From Halorussus sp. MSC15.2 (GTDB lineage: Archaea; Halobacteriota; Halobacteria; Halobacteriales; Haladaptataceae): a DNA stretch of 64,000 nucleotides. The stretch spans positions 1 to 64,000 of the forward strand of contig NZ_VSLZ01000009.1 in NCBI RefSeq assembly GCF_010747475.1, read 5' to 3'. This document shows, in pieces, positions 33,914-44,757 of this stretch; within the stretch, counting starts at the first letter, position 1; each line of letters starts with the position of its first letter. Both the position numbers and the translations under genes were made by a program. The notes beneath the pieces were generated by a model that ran no database searches, was not told the origin of the DNA, and was given only the letters and a program-made list of their open reading frames with translations.

Positions 33914-34969
33914 ATGGACGAGGAGCGGGAAGAGGAGGTGACCGGACCGAGCGTGAGTTCCGACCGACCCGAACCCCGAGAGAAGCTGTCCCAGATACAC
34001 GAACTGGTCTTCCTGACCGGAAACCGACTGTTACTGGCGGCCGTTCTCCTCGGTTCGTTTCTACTCGTCGTCCTCGCCATCGAACTGCGTACCAGCGCGA
34101 CCAGTCAGCAACTGGTACCGCTGTTCTACATGTCGAGCGCCATCGTCGGCGGGAACTTCACCCTGCTCACAATCGTCATCTCCATCAATCAGCTCGTAAT
34201 CTCTCGACAGTTGGCTGCGCCCGGCGAGTTGCGAGAGCAAATCGAGAACACGACCGGCTACCGCGAGGCATCGGCCGAACTGGTCGAGGACCGGGTTCTG
34301 CCGCCGACCCCGGCGATGTTCCTCGACGTGCTTCTCGGCGGCGTGCAGGACTCCGTGCGCGAACTGGACGGGTATCGGTCGGAGGTCGTCAGCAACGCCG
34401 CCGCCGACGCCATCGACGAGGTTCTCGAACCGCTCGACGAGCAGATTGGTCGAGCGAAACTGGAACTCGAAGCGGAGGACACGACCACCTTCGAGGCGCT
34501 GGTCGTCAGCTTGAACACTAACTACTCCGACGACATCTACCACATTCAGCGCTTGAAGACGACGTACGAGGGCGAATTCACGTCGGACATCGACGACTGC
34601 CTCGACGAGCTAGTGGCCGGTCTCAAACAGATAGACGTGGCGCGGCAGTACCTGAAGACGGTCTACATTCAGGAGGAACTCTCCCGTGTGTCCCGCAACC
34701 TCATGTACATCGGCGTCCCCGTAGTCCTCGTCGCGCTAGCGCTGATGGTGCTGTTCGTCAGTACGCGACAATCGGCGCTCACTCCGAGGCTACTGTCCAT
34801 CGTCGCCCCGGTGTTCGCGACAGTCGGCGCGACCCCCCTAGCAGTGCTGTTCGCGTACGTCCTGCGTCTCTCGGTCGTCTCCGAGCGCACGGCGGCCATC
34901 ACGCCGTTCACGACGCCGACGCAGGAAGCGACGCCGTTCGGGGCGATAACCGAGGAGACCGAGGAGTGA
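33914..34969 (+). CDS. Haloarchaeal membrane protein of unknown function
   Basis: A 351-residue protein with two helix hairpins: helices at about residues 37-57 and 66-92, then a soluble helical domain of about 160 residues (LREQIENTTGYREASAELVEDRVLPPTP... FEALVVSLNTNYSDDIYHIQRLKTTYEGEF), then helices at about 255-277 and 291-318. This architecture recurs in haloarchaea, but I know no function for it. It could act as a sensor or channel-like protein. It has its own start (ATG 33914), 71 nt after the previous stop. Confidence 0.78.
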   Translation: MDEEREEEVTGPSVSSDRPEPREKLSQIHELVFLTGNRLLLAAVLLGSFLLVVLAIELRTSATSQQLVPLFYMSSAIVGGNFTLLTIVISINQLVISRQLAAPGELREQIENTTGYREASAELVEDRVLPPTPAMFLDVLLGGVQDSVRELDGYRSEVVSNAAADAIDEVLEPLDEQIGRAKLELEAEDTTTFEALVVSLNTNYSDDIYHIQRLKTTYEGEFTSDIDDCLDELVAGLKQIDVARQYLKTVYIQEELSRVSRNLMYIGVPVVLVALALMVLFVSTRQSALTPRLLSIVAPVFATVGATPLAVLFAYVLRLSVVSERTAAITPFTTPTQEATPFGAITEETEE

Positions 34970-35032
34970 CGGATTTCACTTTCACCCCGATAGCCGAACC
35001 CTTTAATCGGAGCACGACGAACCTGCCTACGA

Positions 35033-37500
35033 ATGGCGACGACCGGGGACCAGCAGTACGTGGACCACGAACTCCTCGTTCCGGAGTTCATCGAGCGCCG
35101 GATGTACCAGTTGCAACTCGCGGGGTCGGCGAAGGACCGCCACACGCTGGTCTGCCTGCCGACCGGACTGGGAAAGACGACGGTGAGTCTGCTGGTCACG
35201 GCCGAGCGACTGTCGAGCGTGGGCGGGAAGTCGCTGCTGCTCGCGCCGACCAAACCGCTCGTCCAGCAGCACGCCGACTTCTACCGGGAGGCCCTCCAGA
35301 TTCCCGACGACGATATCGTGGTGTTCACCGGGGAGGTCCGACCGACGAGCGCACGGAACTCTGGCAGAGCGCGCAGGTGGTCATCGCGACCCCGCAGGTC
35401 GTGGAGAACGACCTCGTCGGAAGCCGAATCGACCTGCGCGACGTGACCCACGTCACCTTCGACGAGTGTCACCGCGCGACCGGCGACTACGCCTACAACT
35501 ACATCGCCGAGCGCTACCATCAGGACGCCGAGAAGCCGCTCGTGACGGGGATGAGCGCCTCGCCCGGCGGCGACGAGGAGGAGATACTGGAGGTCTGCGA
35601 GAACCTCGGCATCGAGAACGTGGAGGTGATGACCGAGGAGGACTCCGACGTGGACGACTACACCCACGACACCGAGGTGGAGTGGGAGCGCGTCGAACTG
35701 CCCGACGAGGTGCTGGAGATTCGGGACGCGCTCAACGACGTCGTGGAGGACCGACTGGAGAAACTGAAGGAACTCGGCATCACCCGCAAGACGAGCGCCG
35801 ACCTCTCGGAGACCGACATCAAGAAGATGCGGGCCGAACTCCAGCAACTCATCGACAACGACCAGTCGGAGGGGTACAAGGGGATGTCGGCGCTCGCCGA
35901 GATTCGAAAGCTGCGGACCGCGGTGACTTACGTCGAGACCCAGAGCGTCGAGGCGCTCCGGCGGTACTTCGAGCGCCAGCGCAACGCCGCCAAGTCCTCG
36001 GGCGCGTCGAAGGCGAGCCAGCGGTTCGTCTCCGAACCCAAAGTGCAGGAGGCGATGCGGAGAGCCGAGGAGTACGACGGTCTCCACCCGAAATACTCCC
36101 GTGCCCGGATGCGAATCGCCGAGACGCTCGGCATCGAGAACGGCGAGCGCGTCATCGTGTTCACGGAGTCCCGCGACACCGCGGAGGCCCTGACCGAGTT
36201 CTTGGGCGAGCACTTCGACACCCAGCGGTTCGTCGGGCAGGGCGACAAGGAGGGCAGCGATGGAATGACCCAGAACGAACAGCAGGAGGTGCTGGACCGG
36301 TTCAAGGCCAACGAGTTCGAGGTGCTGGTCTCGACGTCGGTCGCCGAGGAGGGTCTGGACGTGCCCGAGGTTGACCTCGTGATGTTCTACGAACCGGTCC
36401 CCACCGCGATTCGGTCCATCCAGCGCAAGGGCCGGACCGGACGACAGGCCGAGGGCCGGGTCGCGGTCCTGCTCGCCGAGGACACCCGCGACGAGGCCTA
36501 CTTCTGGATTTCCAAGCGCCGCGAGGACGAGATGGAAGACGAACTCCGGAAACTGAAGGGAGTCGCCGACGAGGTCGAGGAGGAACTGGACGACTCCCAG
36601 CGCCAACTCGCCGACTTCGATAGCGGCGGGTCGGGCAGCGAGGACGGGGACTCCCAGACCGACGTGGAACCCGGTTTGCAGGCGTTCGATGCGAGCGACG
36701 ACGGAGACGACGAGGCAGAGGACGGCGGAGCGAAGGACGACGCGGAGACCGCAGGCTCCGACCGCGACGATTCCGAAGAAACCGCGGACGCGGAAGAAGT
36801 TGCAGACGAAACGGAGGGCGTCGTGGCCACCGCCGAACCCGACGACGAGACGGTCGAAATCGTCGCCGACCAGCGCGAACTCGACTCCACCATCGCACGC
36901 GACCTCTCGACCCGAGAGGGAATCGAGACGCGCCTCGAAACGCTCTCGGTCGGCGACTACGTGCTGAGCGACCGCGTGGTGGTCGAGCGCAAGTCGGTCA
37001 CCGACTTCCTCGACACCCTGACCGGCGGCGACCGGTCGATGTTCGAGCAGTTGGGCGACGCGACGCGCCACTACGCCCGCCCGGTTCTGATTCTGGAGGG
37101 CGAGGGTCTCTACGAGGAGCGGAACGTCCACCCCAACGCGGTCCGCGGGGCGTTGGCGTCGTTGGCGGTCGATTTCGGCACGAGCGTTCTCCGGACGACC
37201 GGGGAGGACGACACCGCCGACCTGCTGGAAGTCATCGCCACCCGCGAACAGGACAAGGACGACCGCGAAGTGTCGGTCCACGGCGAGAAGGCGAGCAAGA
37301 CGCTGGCCGAACAGCAGGAGTACGTCGTCTCCTCCATCGCCGACATCGGTCCCGTGACCGCCCGGTCGCTCTTGGAGGAGTTCAAGACCGTGGAAGCGGT
37401 CATGACTGCTCGGGAGGACGATTTACTGGACGTTCAAGGCGTCGGTGAAGTGACCGCCGAACGCATCCGCGAAGTCGTCGGCAGTGAATACGACCGGTAG
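35033..37500 (+). pseudogene. hef: Hef helicase/nuclease, reading frame broken by a one-base deletion
   Basis: Hef processes stalled forks and branched DNA. The N-terminal SF2 helicase has CLPTGLGKTTVSLL (Walker A) and DECH, and motif VI QRKGRTGRQ. An acidic linker follows, then an XPF-type nuclease domain with VVERKSVTDFLDTL and a helix-hairpin-helix end (IADIGPVTARSLLEEF, LLDVQGVGEVTAERIREV). The frame breaks at about 35338: gaggtccgacc reads into a wrong frame, while one extra C restores EVPTDERTELWQSAQVVIATPQ. Repaired, it would have 822 residues. Both parts are well conserved, so a sequencing error or recent mutation is likely. Confidence 0.92.
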
Positions 37501-37699
37501 TGGTACCACTCGGTCGTAAACAATCACGAACGATGCGGTGAAATCCGCCGCTACCTCCTCGCGTTTCGAGCGTTCCGATGTGAGAAACCGTAGCTTACTC
37601 CCGGGAGAAACGGTGTAATACCGCGTTTTCTGGTAAAACTCGACAGAACAGCCACGGCGACTTAAGCCAGCTAAGAATGTTTGTTCGGGTACCGAGTAA

Positions 37700-38005
37700 A
37701 TGAAATACGAACAGCCTTCCACCGAGGACACGATGGGGAGTGCAGGTTCGCTCTACGGAGAGCCGGAAAGTGACGAAAAGTGCAGCGATGAGCGTGCTCT
37801 CTACGGTGAACCGTGCCACGAGGTCAGTTCCGACGACGACCTCAAGCGGCTGTACGGCGAACCGCAGCACGAGATTCGCGACGAACCCCGCGACTTTCCG
37901 GACGTGGAACTCCTCTTCGTGCGACTGCAGGTCGAGTCCGCCGCCGGACCGACCGTGCTACCGCCCCGCTCAGAATCCTCGACTGCGAGCGCTACGGAAC
38001 GATAG
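37700..38005 (+). CDS. Small acidic protein with three LYGEP repeats, unknown family
   Basis: A 101-residue acidic protein. The pentapeptide LYGEP occurs at residues 18-22, 34-38 and 51-55, giving a repeat unit of 16-17 residues (LYGEPESDE, LYGEPCHEV, LYGEPQHEI). The C-terminal third (DFPDVELLFVRLQVESAAGPTVLPPRSESS) is unlike the repeats. No signal peptide or membrane segment is seen. Codon use is typical of the genome, and the repeats differ at synonymous sites (ctctacggagag, ctctacggtgaa, ctgtacggcgaa), as expected under protein-level selection. It overlaps the uspA end by 14 nt tail to tail. A possible TATA (cttaag, about 37662) lies 35 nt upstream. Confidence 0.6.
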   Translation: MKYEQPSTEDTMGSAGSLYGEPESDEKCSDERALYGEPCHEVSSDDDLKRLYGEPQHEIRDEPRDFPDVELLFVRLQVESAAGPTVLPPRSESSTASATER

Positions 38006-38384
38006 TTACCGGCACCGCTTCTTCTTGGACGACTGTGTGCGCGGCGCTTCCGAGTATGGCCCTGTCGATAGTGCTACCGCCGTGATGACCCATCACGACG
38101 TGGTCGTAACTGCGCTCGTCCACCAGTTCGAGGATGTCTTTGCCGACCCGCTCGGCCGGTCGGAACGACAGGTCCACGTCGGTCGATACCTCCGGTTCGT
38201 CGGTTACGCCTGCTTCGTCGAGGCGTTCGCGCGCACGGTCGAGGATGTCGTCGGTCGCGTCCGTCTCGACGTCGGTGATGTGGACGACGTGTAGCGAGGC
38301 CTCGAATCGGCGGGCGAACTCGATGGCGAAGTCGAGGGCGCGGAAACTACACTCCGAACCGTCGATGGGAACGAGGATGTCCAT
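37992..38384 (-). CDS. Universal stress protein (UspA family)
   Basis: A 130-residue single-domain Usp protein: ILVPIDGSECSFRALDFAIEFARRF at the N-terminus and the ATP-binding motif GHHGGSTIDRAILGSAAHTVV (G-2x-G-9x-G-S) near the C-terminus, ending VPVTIVP. It is of the ATP-binding class. Haloarchaea have many paralogues and the stimulus is unknown. It starts 28 nt downstream of the stop of the SSSCA1-type gene on the same strand, so the two may be co-transcribed. Confidence 0.92.
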   Translation of the reverse strand: MDILVPIDGSECSFRALDFAIEFARRFEASLHVVHITDVETDATDDILDRARERLDEAGVTDEPEVSTDVDLSFRPAERVGKDILELVDERSYDHVVMGHHGGSTIDRAILGSAAHTVVQEEAVPVTIVP

Positions 38385-38411
38385 ACGTCCACAAGAAGGA
38401 GTGGCGGCGTG

Positions 38412-39197
38412 TTAACGGTTCGCCCGGTCGAGCGCGGCGAGGGCTTCGGCGGCCTCACGGGTCGCCGCGAGCAGGTCGCGGGCGCGGGCCACGTCGTCGG
38501 TCGTCTCGGCCTCGCGCGCGAGCGACGAGAGCTTTCGGACGAGCGCTTCGCGGGCGGTTCCGAGGTCGTCGCGGTCGGCCGAGGTCGCGCCGTGAGCGTG
38601 GCGGTGTCCGGAGGCGTTCGCGGGACTGCGGTCGCGGGCGGAGCGTCTCTCGTCGGTCGGACGCTGACTGACTGCGTTCCGGGTCGATGCGTCGCGGGTC
38701 GGCGCGTCGCGATTCGACGCATCTCGGGACTGACCGTCGCGGCGGTCGTCGGTCTGTGACGGCGGGCGGCGCAGGTCCGACCGGTCGGCGTGTTGGTCGG
38801 CGACTCGCACGTCGTTGATTTCGACGTAGGGTTCGTCGTCCGGGTCGTCGGTCGCCGGCCGGTCGGCGGTTTCGGCGGTCTGCTGGTTTCGGTCGGCGTT
38901 CGCCTCGGCCTGCGCGGGCGTCTCGGTGGACTGCTGGGCCTGCTCGCTCTGGTCGCCGTTCTGTCCCTCGGCCTGCGCGCGCGCCTCGTGCTGGCAGGTC
39001 GGGCAGAACTCCTGCCCGTCGTATCGGAAGATGGGGTCGCCGCAGTTGTCGCAGTGCTTGCCCGTCATCGTCGCGCCCTGCAGGAGGAGTTCGCTCATCC
39101 GACGCGTGTTCTCGCGGTCCTGCTCCTCGTCGCCGTACTTCTCTCGAAGTTTCTCGCGCTCGGCCTCCTTGTCGAACTCCGAGTCGTCGCTGCTCAT
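38412..39197 (-). CDS. Sjogren's syndrome/scleroderma autoantigen 1 (UPF0148) family zinc protein
   Basis: A 261-residue protein. The N-terminal part, EKYGDEEQDRENTRRMSELLLQGATMTGKHCDNCGDPIFRYDGQEFCPTCQ, is the UPF0148/SSSCA1 motif with a CxxC...CxxC zinc ribbon (about residues 49-69). A long disordered Gln/Asp/Arg-rich region follows (about 75-205), then a helical C-terminus (ALVRKLSSLAREAETTDDVARARDLLAATREAAEALAALDRANR). The ATG at 39197 is preferred over the in-frame TTG at 39206. The archaeal family has no known function. Confidence 0.85.
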   Translation of the reverse strand: MSSDDSEFDKEAEREKLREKYGDEEQDRENTRRMSELLLQGATMTGKHCDNCGDPIFRYDGQEFCPTCQHEARAQAEGQNGDQSEQAQQSTETPAQAEANADRNQQTAETADRPATDDPDDEPYVEINDVRVADQHADRSDLRRPPSQTDDRRDGQSRDASNRDAPTRDASTRNAVSQRPTDERRSARDRSPANASGHRHAHGATSADRDDLGTAREALVRKLSSLAREAETTDDVARARDLLAATREAAEALAALDRANR

Positions 39198-39290
39198 GTA
39201 CGTCAAGAGGAACGCCAGCGTTTTCCGGTTTTCGCAACCCGCTGGGTCAGTGCCGACCGACGGGTCACGAGGTCATCAGCAGGTCACCGG

Positions 39291-41247
39291 TCACCGACGC
39301 GTTCCCAGACGCAACGCGGTCGCGCCGAGGAGCGCCGCGGCGGCGACGAGCGGGCCGAAGCCCGATATCCCCACGCCCGTCGCGTCGGGGGGTGTGGTGG
39401 AGCCAGCGTCGGCCGTGGTCGGGGTCGTTCCAGTGGACTTAGCGGTTCCGGTGGTTGCAGTGGACCCGATAGTGGAACCGACCGTGTCGGGGTCGGCGGT
39501 CGGTGCTTCCGTCGTCGGCGTCACCGCTCGGTCGGCGTCGAACGTCGCCGACGGTTCGTCCCCGGGCGGTTCGACTCCGTCGACGGTGACGCCGACCCAG
39601 TCGCTCACTACTCGGTCGCCGACCCGGTACGGCGAGTCGGTCGCCGGACCGTCGAACGCTCGGTTCCCGTTGGCGTCTCGGTGTGCGACGACGAGGAGGT
39701 AGCCCGGCTCGGTTCGGGAGTCCACCACGAGGTCGTCGTCGCTCGGGGTCGCCGAGCCGACCGGTCGGAATCGGTCGGTCGAGGAGTCGTATTCGTAGGC
39801 GACGAGGAAACCGCCCTCGGGAAGCGTGAGTTGTCGAATGTTCACGTCGGTGACTCGTTGGCGGTGTCCGTATTCTGACATCCTCCAGTAGACGCCCGGC
39901 GGCTCACCGATTTCTCCGGGGAACTGGTCGGGGCCGACGTGGACCGCGAACAGACCGGGAGCCGAGGCGGTCGAGAGGTCTACCGTCGCGGTGAACGTGC
40001 CGTTGTCCGTGACCGTCGCAGAAGTCCGGCGCTCGAACGTCGGGGCGACCCGCGACTCGACGCGAACGGGGACCCGTGAGCCGGGGAGGAGATTCGTTTC
40101 GCCGGATATCGTCGCTCGGTCGTCGGCGGTCAGTCGAACGGTGTCAGTTCCGGCCGGTCGAATCGCGGTCTGACGGGGAGCGACTCGGAACGAGGTGGTC
40201 AGTTCCCGCCCGGCACCTCCGAGACGGCTCTCCGGAGAGACTTCGACGTAGACGGCCTGTCCTCCGGCGTACGTCCCTTCGAGCTTTGTCGTATCGAGCA
40301 GGACGTACGCCGCGCCAGCGCGGTAGTCGAGTAGGACGCGAGCGCCCCCCTCGGTGACGGTTTCGTGGAACAAGATGCCACCGCACGGACCACTGATTTC
40401 GAACGTCTCGTCGGTCTCCGGTTCCGTTTCGTCGTGAAGCGCGAGGAACCGCTCGGTCGTCGTGTTTCCGGACTGGGCGGCGATTACGCCGAGGAGGCTC
40501 GGCGCGTCGATGCGGACGAGGAGCGTCTCGCCCTCGACGACTTCAGGTTCGTACTCCCCCGACCGGAGCGAGGCGGTCACCTCGTTTCGATTCGCCGCTC
40601 GAACCGCGCTGACGTTCGGCGCGTCGAACAGTCGAGGGACGGCGCGACGGGCGGTGATTGACCTGAACGAAGGCTCGGTCACGGTCAACTCGCGCTCCGC
40701 GACGACGGTTCCCTTTCGAGTGGCCGTCACAGGGTACGTTCCGGATTCTAGCGGTTCGGTCGGGGTTCCGCCGGTGACGGTCACGGCGTCGTCGCCTGCG
40801 GCCCGGTACGTATCGGGTGCGACCGTCGTCCGGTTCCTGGCGAGGTAGGTGTTGACGAGGAGTCGGACTTGCCCGTTACCATCGTCTCGGACGTCGAGTC
40901 TGGCGCTGTACCCGTCGTCGGACCCGGCCCTGACCGTGACGTTCGCGCCCGCTGGAACCGACAGCGGGACGACCGCGATATCGCCGCGGGCGACGGAGAG
41001 GTCCGCGGACTCGTTCGGCGTCGGAGGTGACGTGGCGTTCTCGGGAAGTCTTTTTTTCGCCGGTCGGGTTGAGGAGTTGCGGACATGTCTTTCGGTCGGC
41101 AGTGACGCCGGATGTGGTTGCAGATTCGACATCGGCGGCGGGGTCGGTGACGGCGGCCGCCGGGAACGACGCGGCGAGGACTGCCAAGACTGCGAGGGCG
41201 ACGGCCGCTCTGGAGGTGGAACCGTCTGGTGACGGGGGAGAGGGCAT
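39291..41247 (-). CDS. Cell-surface glycoprotein-like protein, frame shifted near its signal peptide
   Basis: A large exported protein. From 41132 down, one frame gives beta-rich surface domains, a domain with [17 protein letters not shown] typical of haloarchaeal BGTF/DUF7282-like repeats, then a Thr/Pro-rich stalk (about 45 residues) and a C-terminal anchor [23 protein letters not shown], resembling PGF-CTERM sorting signals. That frame has no signal peptide. Just upstream, in the other frame, ATG 41247 opens a perfect one ([22 protein letters not shown]). The frames meet near a run of seven T at 41051-41057; removing one base joins them into 651 residues. It is either a sequencing error or a slippage switch. 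Confidence 0.78.
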
Positions 41248-41405
41248 CAGCAGAACGACGTGTCGCCGGACGTATCAGTTTTCCGGGGGTCGAACCGGTA
41301 ACGGACCGACGAGGAGCTAGCGAGACCGAGCTATCACGTCGTTCGTCGAACCCTGTAAACGTTGTACGACGACCACACGGGCGGTTTTTCGGTGTTTCCG
41401 AAGCG

Positions 41406-41412
41406 CTTAACC
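41406..41412 (+). promoter_or_regulatory. TATA-like element of mdh
   Basis: cttaacc is centred 30 nt before the ATG at 41439. Confidence 0.45.
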
Positions 41413-41438
41413 GAATAGCGGGAGGCGTTTTACGTGGT

Positions 41439-42353
41439 ATGACGAAAATCAGCGTGGTCGGCGCGGCCGGAACCGTCGGGGCCGCGGCGGCGTACAACAT
41501 CGCGCTTCGGGACATCGCGGACGAACTGGTACTCGTAGACATCCCGGACAAGGAGGAGGACACCGTCGGGCAGGCCGCCGACGTGAACCACGGGGCCGCC
41601 TACGACTCGAACACCACGGTCCGTCAGGGCGGTTACGAGGCGACCGAAGGGTCCGACGTGGTCGTCATCACGGCCGGGATTCCGCGCCAACCTGGCCAGA
41701 CCCGAATCGACCTCGCAGGCGACAACGCGCCCATCATGGAGGACATCGGCTCCTCCGTCGCGGAGTACAACGACGACTTCGTGACGATTACGACCTCGAA
41801 CCCAGTGGACCTGCTGAACCGCCACCTCTACGAGACCGGCGAGCGCTCGCGCGAGAAGGTCATCGGGTTCGGCGGCCGACTCGACTCCGCGCGCTTCCGC
41901 TACGTGCTGAGCCAGCGCTTCGACGAACCCGTCCAGAACGTCGAGGCGACGATTCTGGGCGAACACGGCGACGCGCAGGTCCCGGTGTTCTCGAAGGTCC
42001 GCGCAAACGGCAAGGACCCCGAGTTCAGCGACGACGAGAAGGAGGAGATTCTGGAGGAACTCAAGCAGAGCGCGATGAACGTCATCGAGAAGAAGGGCGC
42101 GACCCAGTGGGGTCCCGCCACCGGCGTCGGCCACATGGTCGAAGCCGTGGTCCGAGATACCGGCGAGGTCCTGCCCGGTTCGGTCAAACTCGAAGGCGAG
42201 TACGGCCACGACGACGTGGCGCTCGGCGTCCCCGTCAAACTCGGCGAGGGCGGCGTGCAGGAAGTCGTGGAGTGGGACCTGACCGAGTTCGAGCGCGAGC
42301 AACTCGGCGAGGCCGCGGACAAACTCTCGGAGCAGTACGACGAAATCGCGTAG
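41439..42353 (+). CDS. mdh: Malate dehydrogenase
   Basis: Interconverts malate and oxaloacetate with NAD in the citric acid cycle. The 304-residue protein starts [35 protein letters not shown], with the Rossmann glycines at about 8-14. It has [23 protein letters not shown], with the active-site-loop arginines, [10 protein letters not shown], and the catalytic His in [11 protein letters not shown]. It is of the [LDH-like] MDH type known from Haloarcula. The ATG at 41439 begins the conserved sequence, so the longer frame upstream is not used. A T-rich stretch (atttttcttc, 42381) may terminate it. Confidence 0.96.
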   Translation: MTKISVVGAAGTVGAAAAYNIALRDIADELVLVDIPDKEEDTVGQAADVNHGAAYDSNTTVRQGGYEATEGSDVVVITAGIPRQPGQTRIDLAGDNAPIMEDIGSSVAEYNDDFVTITTSNPVDLLNRHLYETGERSREKVIGFGGRLDSARFRYVLSQRFDEPVQNVEATILGEHGDAQVPVFSKVRANGKDPEFSDDEKEEILEELKQSAMNVIEKKGATQWGPATGVGHMVEAVVRDTGEVLPGSVKLEGEYGHDDVALGVPVKLGEGGVQEVVEWDLTEFEREQLGEAADKLSEQYDEIA

Positions 42354-42442
42354 TCAGCCGGACCCGCGCCGTCGAATCGGATTTTTCTTCGGAACGTCCA
42401 CCGGGAGACGTCGTCCGGACCGCGCGACGTGACGACCCGACA

Positions 42443-42450
42443 GTTTAAAC
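42443..42450 (+). promoter_or_regulatory. TATA box of the hel308 transcript
   Basis: gtttaaac is centred 30 nt before the ATG at 42476, so the RNA would begin at the mini-ORF, not at hel308. Confidence 0.55.
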
Positions 42451-42475
42451 CAGAAGACGCGCCTAAGACGGAGTA

Positions 42476-42514
42476 ATGGCTACTTTCGTCTCTCCGCGGA
42501 GGTGGACGGCGTGA
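42476..42514 (+). CDS. 12-codon mini-ORF coupled to hel308
   Basis: ATG 42476 opens [12 protein letters not shown] and stops at TGA 42512-42514, overlapping the hel308 GTG (42511-42513) as GTGA. The TATA box at 42443 places the transcript start at about this ATG, so it would be read as a leaderless ORF. A Shine-Dalgarno-like ggaggtg (42499-42505, approximate) inside it would serve hel308. It is probably a translational leader, not a functional peptide. Confidence 0.45.
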   Translation: MATFVSPRRWTA

Positions 42515-44757
42515 CCGTCGCCATCTCCGACATCCCGGACCTTCCGGACGGAGTACCGGAACACTTCCGCGAGCAGGGCATCGAGGAGTTGTACCCGCCG
42601 CAGGGCGAGGCCGTCGAGGCAGGCGTCGCCGACGGCGAGAGCGTGGTGGCGAGCGTTCCGACCGCCAGCGGGAAGACGCTCATCGCCGAGTTGGCGATGT
42701 TGACGAGCGTCGCCCGGGGCGGGAAGGCCCTCTACATCGTCCCACTGCGCGCACTGGCGAGCGAGAAGAAGGCGGAGTTCGAGGAGTTCGAGCAGTACGG
42801 CATCGACGTGGGCGTCTCGACCGGCAACTACGACAGCGACGGCGACTGGTTGGCCCAAAAGGACATCATCGTCGCCACCAGCGAGAAGGTGGACTCGCTC
42901 GTCCGGAACGGGGCGCAGTGGGTGGACGACCTGACCTGCGTGGTCGCCGACGAGGTCCACCTCGTGGACTCGAAGAACCGCGGTCCCACGCTCGAAGTCA
43001 CCCTCGCCAAACTCCGGAAACTCAACGAGAACCTCCAGACCGTCGCGCTCTCGGCCACGGTCGGCAACGCCGACGAGATAGCCGACTGGCTCGACGCGAC
43101 CCTCGTGGACTCGTCGTGGCGGCCCATCGACCTCCAGAAAGGCGTTCTCTACGGGCAGGCCCTCCATCTGGACGACGGGTCGAAGAAACAGATTTCGCGA
43201 GGCAACGAGAAGGCCACCGCCGCGCTGGTCGAGGACACGCTCACCGACGAGGGGTCGAGTCTGGTGTTCGTCAACTCCCGGCGGAACGCCGAGGCCGCCG
43301 CGAGGCGACTCGGCGATGTGACCCGGGACTACCTCACGTCGGAGGAGCGGGCCGAACTCCGCGACATCGCCGACGAAATTCGGGACGCCAGCGACACCCA
43401 GACCAGCGACGACCTCGCCGACGCCGTCGAGAAGGGGTCGGCCTTCCACCACGCGGGTCTCTCCAGCGATAGCCGCGAACTCGTCGAAGACGCGTTCCGG
43501 GACCGACTCGTCAAGGTCATCTCGGCGACGCCGACGCTGGCCGCGGGGGTCAACACGCCCTCCCGCCGGGTCATCGTCAGGGACTGGCGGCGCTACGACG
43601 GCGACGTCGGCGGGATGGCCCCGCTCGACGTGCTGGAGGTCCACCAGATGTTCGGCCGGGCCGGACGCCCCGGACTCGACCTCTACGGCGAGGCGGTGCT
43701 CATCGCCAACAGCCACGACGAGTTGGACGAACTGTTCGACCGCTACGTCTGGGCCGACCCCGAACCGGTCCGGTCGAAACTCGCGGCCGAACCCGCGCTC
43801 AGGACTCACGTCCTCGCCACGGTCGCCTCCGGGTTCGCCGACACCGAGGACGAACTCGTCTCGTTCCTCGAACGCACGCTCTACGCGACCCAGACGGAGG
43901 AGACCGGCCGCCTCGAAACCGTGAGCCAGAACGTCCTCGAGTATCTGGAACGCAACGAGTTCCTCGAACGCGAAGACGGCGGCCTGCGCGCGACCGGACT
44001 GGGCCACCGCGTCTCGCAACTCTACATCGACCCGATGAGCGCCGCCGAAATCATCGACGGTCTCCGAGCGGCCGAGGGCCGCCCGACCGCGCTCGGTCTG
44101 TTCCACCTCGTCTCGCGCACCCCCGACATGTACGAACTCTACCTCCGGTCGGGCGACCGCGAGGAGTACACCGAACTGGCCTACGAGCGCGAGTCGGAGT
44201 TCCTCGGGTCGATGCCATCGGAGTTCGAGGACAACGCCTTCGAGGACTGGCTCTCGGCGCTCAAGACCGCTCGCCTGCTCGAAGACTGGGCCTCCGAGTT
44301 GGACGAGGACGACATGGCCGAGCGCTACGGGGTCGGGCCGGGCGACATCCGAGGCAAGGTCGAGACCGCCGAGTGGTTGCTCAACGCGGCCGAGCGACTC
44401 GCGGGCGAACTCGGTCTCGACTCTGGCGCGGCCATTCGCGAGGCCAAGAAGCGCGTCGAGTACGGCGTCCGAGAGGAACTGCTCGACCTCGCTGGCGTCC
44501 GCAACGTCGGCCGCAAGCGCGCCCGGCGACTCTACGACGCGGGCATCGAGTCGCGGGCCGACCTCCGGGAGGCCGACAAGTCGGTCGTCCTCGGCGCGCT
44601 CCGCGGTCGGCGAAAGACCGCCGAGACAATCCTCGAGAACGTCGGGCGCAAGGACCCCGACTTGGAGGGCGTCGAGGCCGACGGCGACGCCGAAACAGAG
44701 GTCGGCGGGACCGGCGACGACGGAAGCGGCCAGCAGAGTCTCGGTGATTTCGAATGA
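42511..44757 (+). CDS. hel308: ATP-dependent DNA helicase Hel308
   Basis: A 3'-5' Ski2-like helicase acting at stalled replication forks. 748 residues. The Q-motif is YPPQGEAV (about 28-35), Walker A PTASGKT (50-56), Walker B DEVH (about 147-150), motif III LSATVGN, motif [13 protein letters not shown] and motif [11 protein letters not shown]. Then come a winged-helix and ratchet domain, a helix-hairpin-helix ([26 protein letters not shown]), and a C-terminal GQQSLGDFE, which resembles a PCNA-interacting peptide (QxxLxxF). The GTG at 42511 is favoured by a Shine-Dalgarno 6-9 nt upstream; GTG 42502 is the alternative. Confidence 0.95.
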   Translation: MTVAISDIPDLPDGVPEHFREQGIEELYPPQGEAVEAGVADGESVVASVPTASGKTLIAELAMLTSVARGGKALYIVPLRALASEKKAEFEEFEQYGIDVGVSTGNYDSDGDWLAQKDIIVATSEKVDSLVRNGAQWVDDLTCVVADEVHLVDSKNRGPTLEVTLAKLRKLNENLQTVALSATVGNADEIADWLDATLVDSSWRPIDLQKGVLYGQALHLDDGSKKQISRGNEKATAALVEDTLTDEGSSLVFVNSRRNAEAAARRLGDVTRDYLTSEERAELRDIADEIRDASDTQTSDDLADAVEKGSAFHHAGLSSDSRELVEDAFRDRLVKVISATPTLAAGVNTPSRRVIVRDWRRYDGDVGGMAPLDVLEVHQMFGRAGRPGLDLYGEAVLIANSHDELDELFDRYVWADPEPVRSKLAAEPALRTHVLATVASGFADTEDELVSFLERTLYATQTEETGRLETVSQNVLEYLERNEFLEREDGGLRATGLGHRVSQLYIDPMSAAEIIDGLRAAEGRPTALGLFHLVSRTPDMYELYLRSGDREEYTELAYERESEFLGSMPSEFEDNAFEDWLSALKTARLLEDWASELDEDDMAERYGVGPGDIRGKVETAEWLLNAAERLAGELGLDSGAAIREAKKRVEYGVREELLDLAGVRNVGRKRARRLYDAGIESRADLREADKSVVLGALRGRRKTAETILENVGRKDPDLEGVEADGDAETEVGGTGDDGSGQQSLGDFE

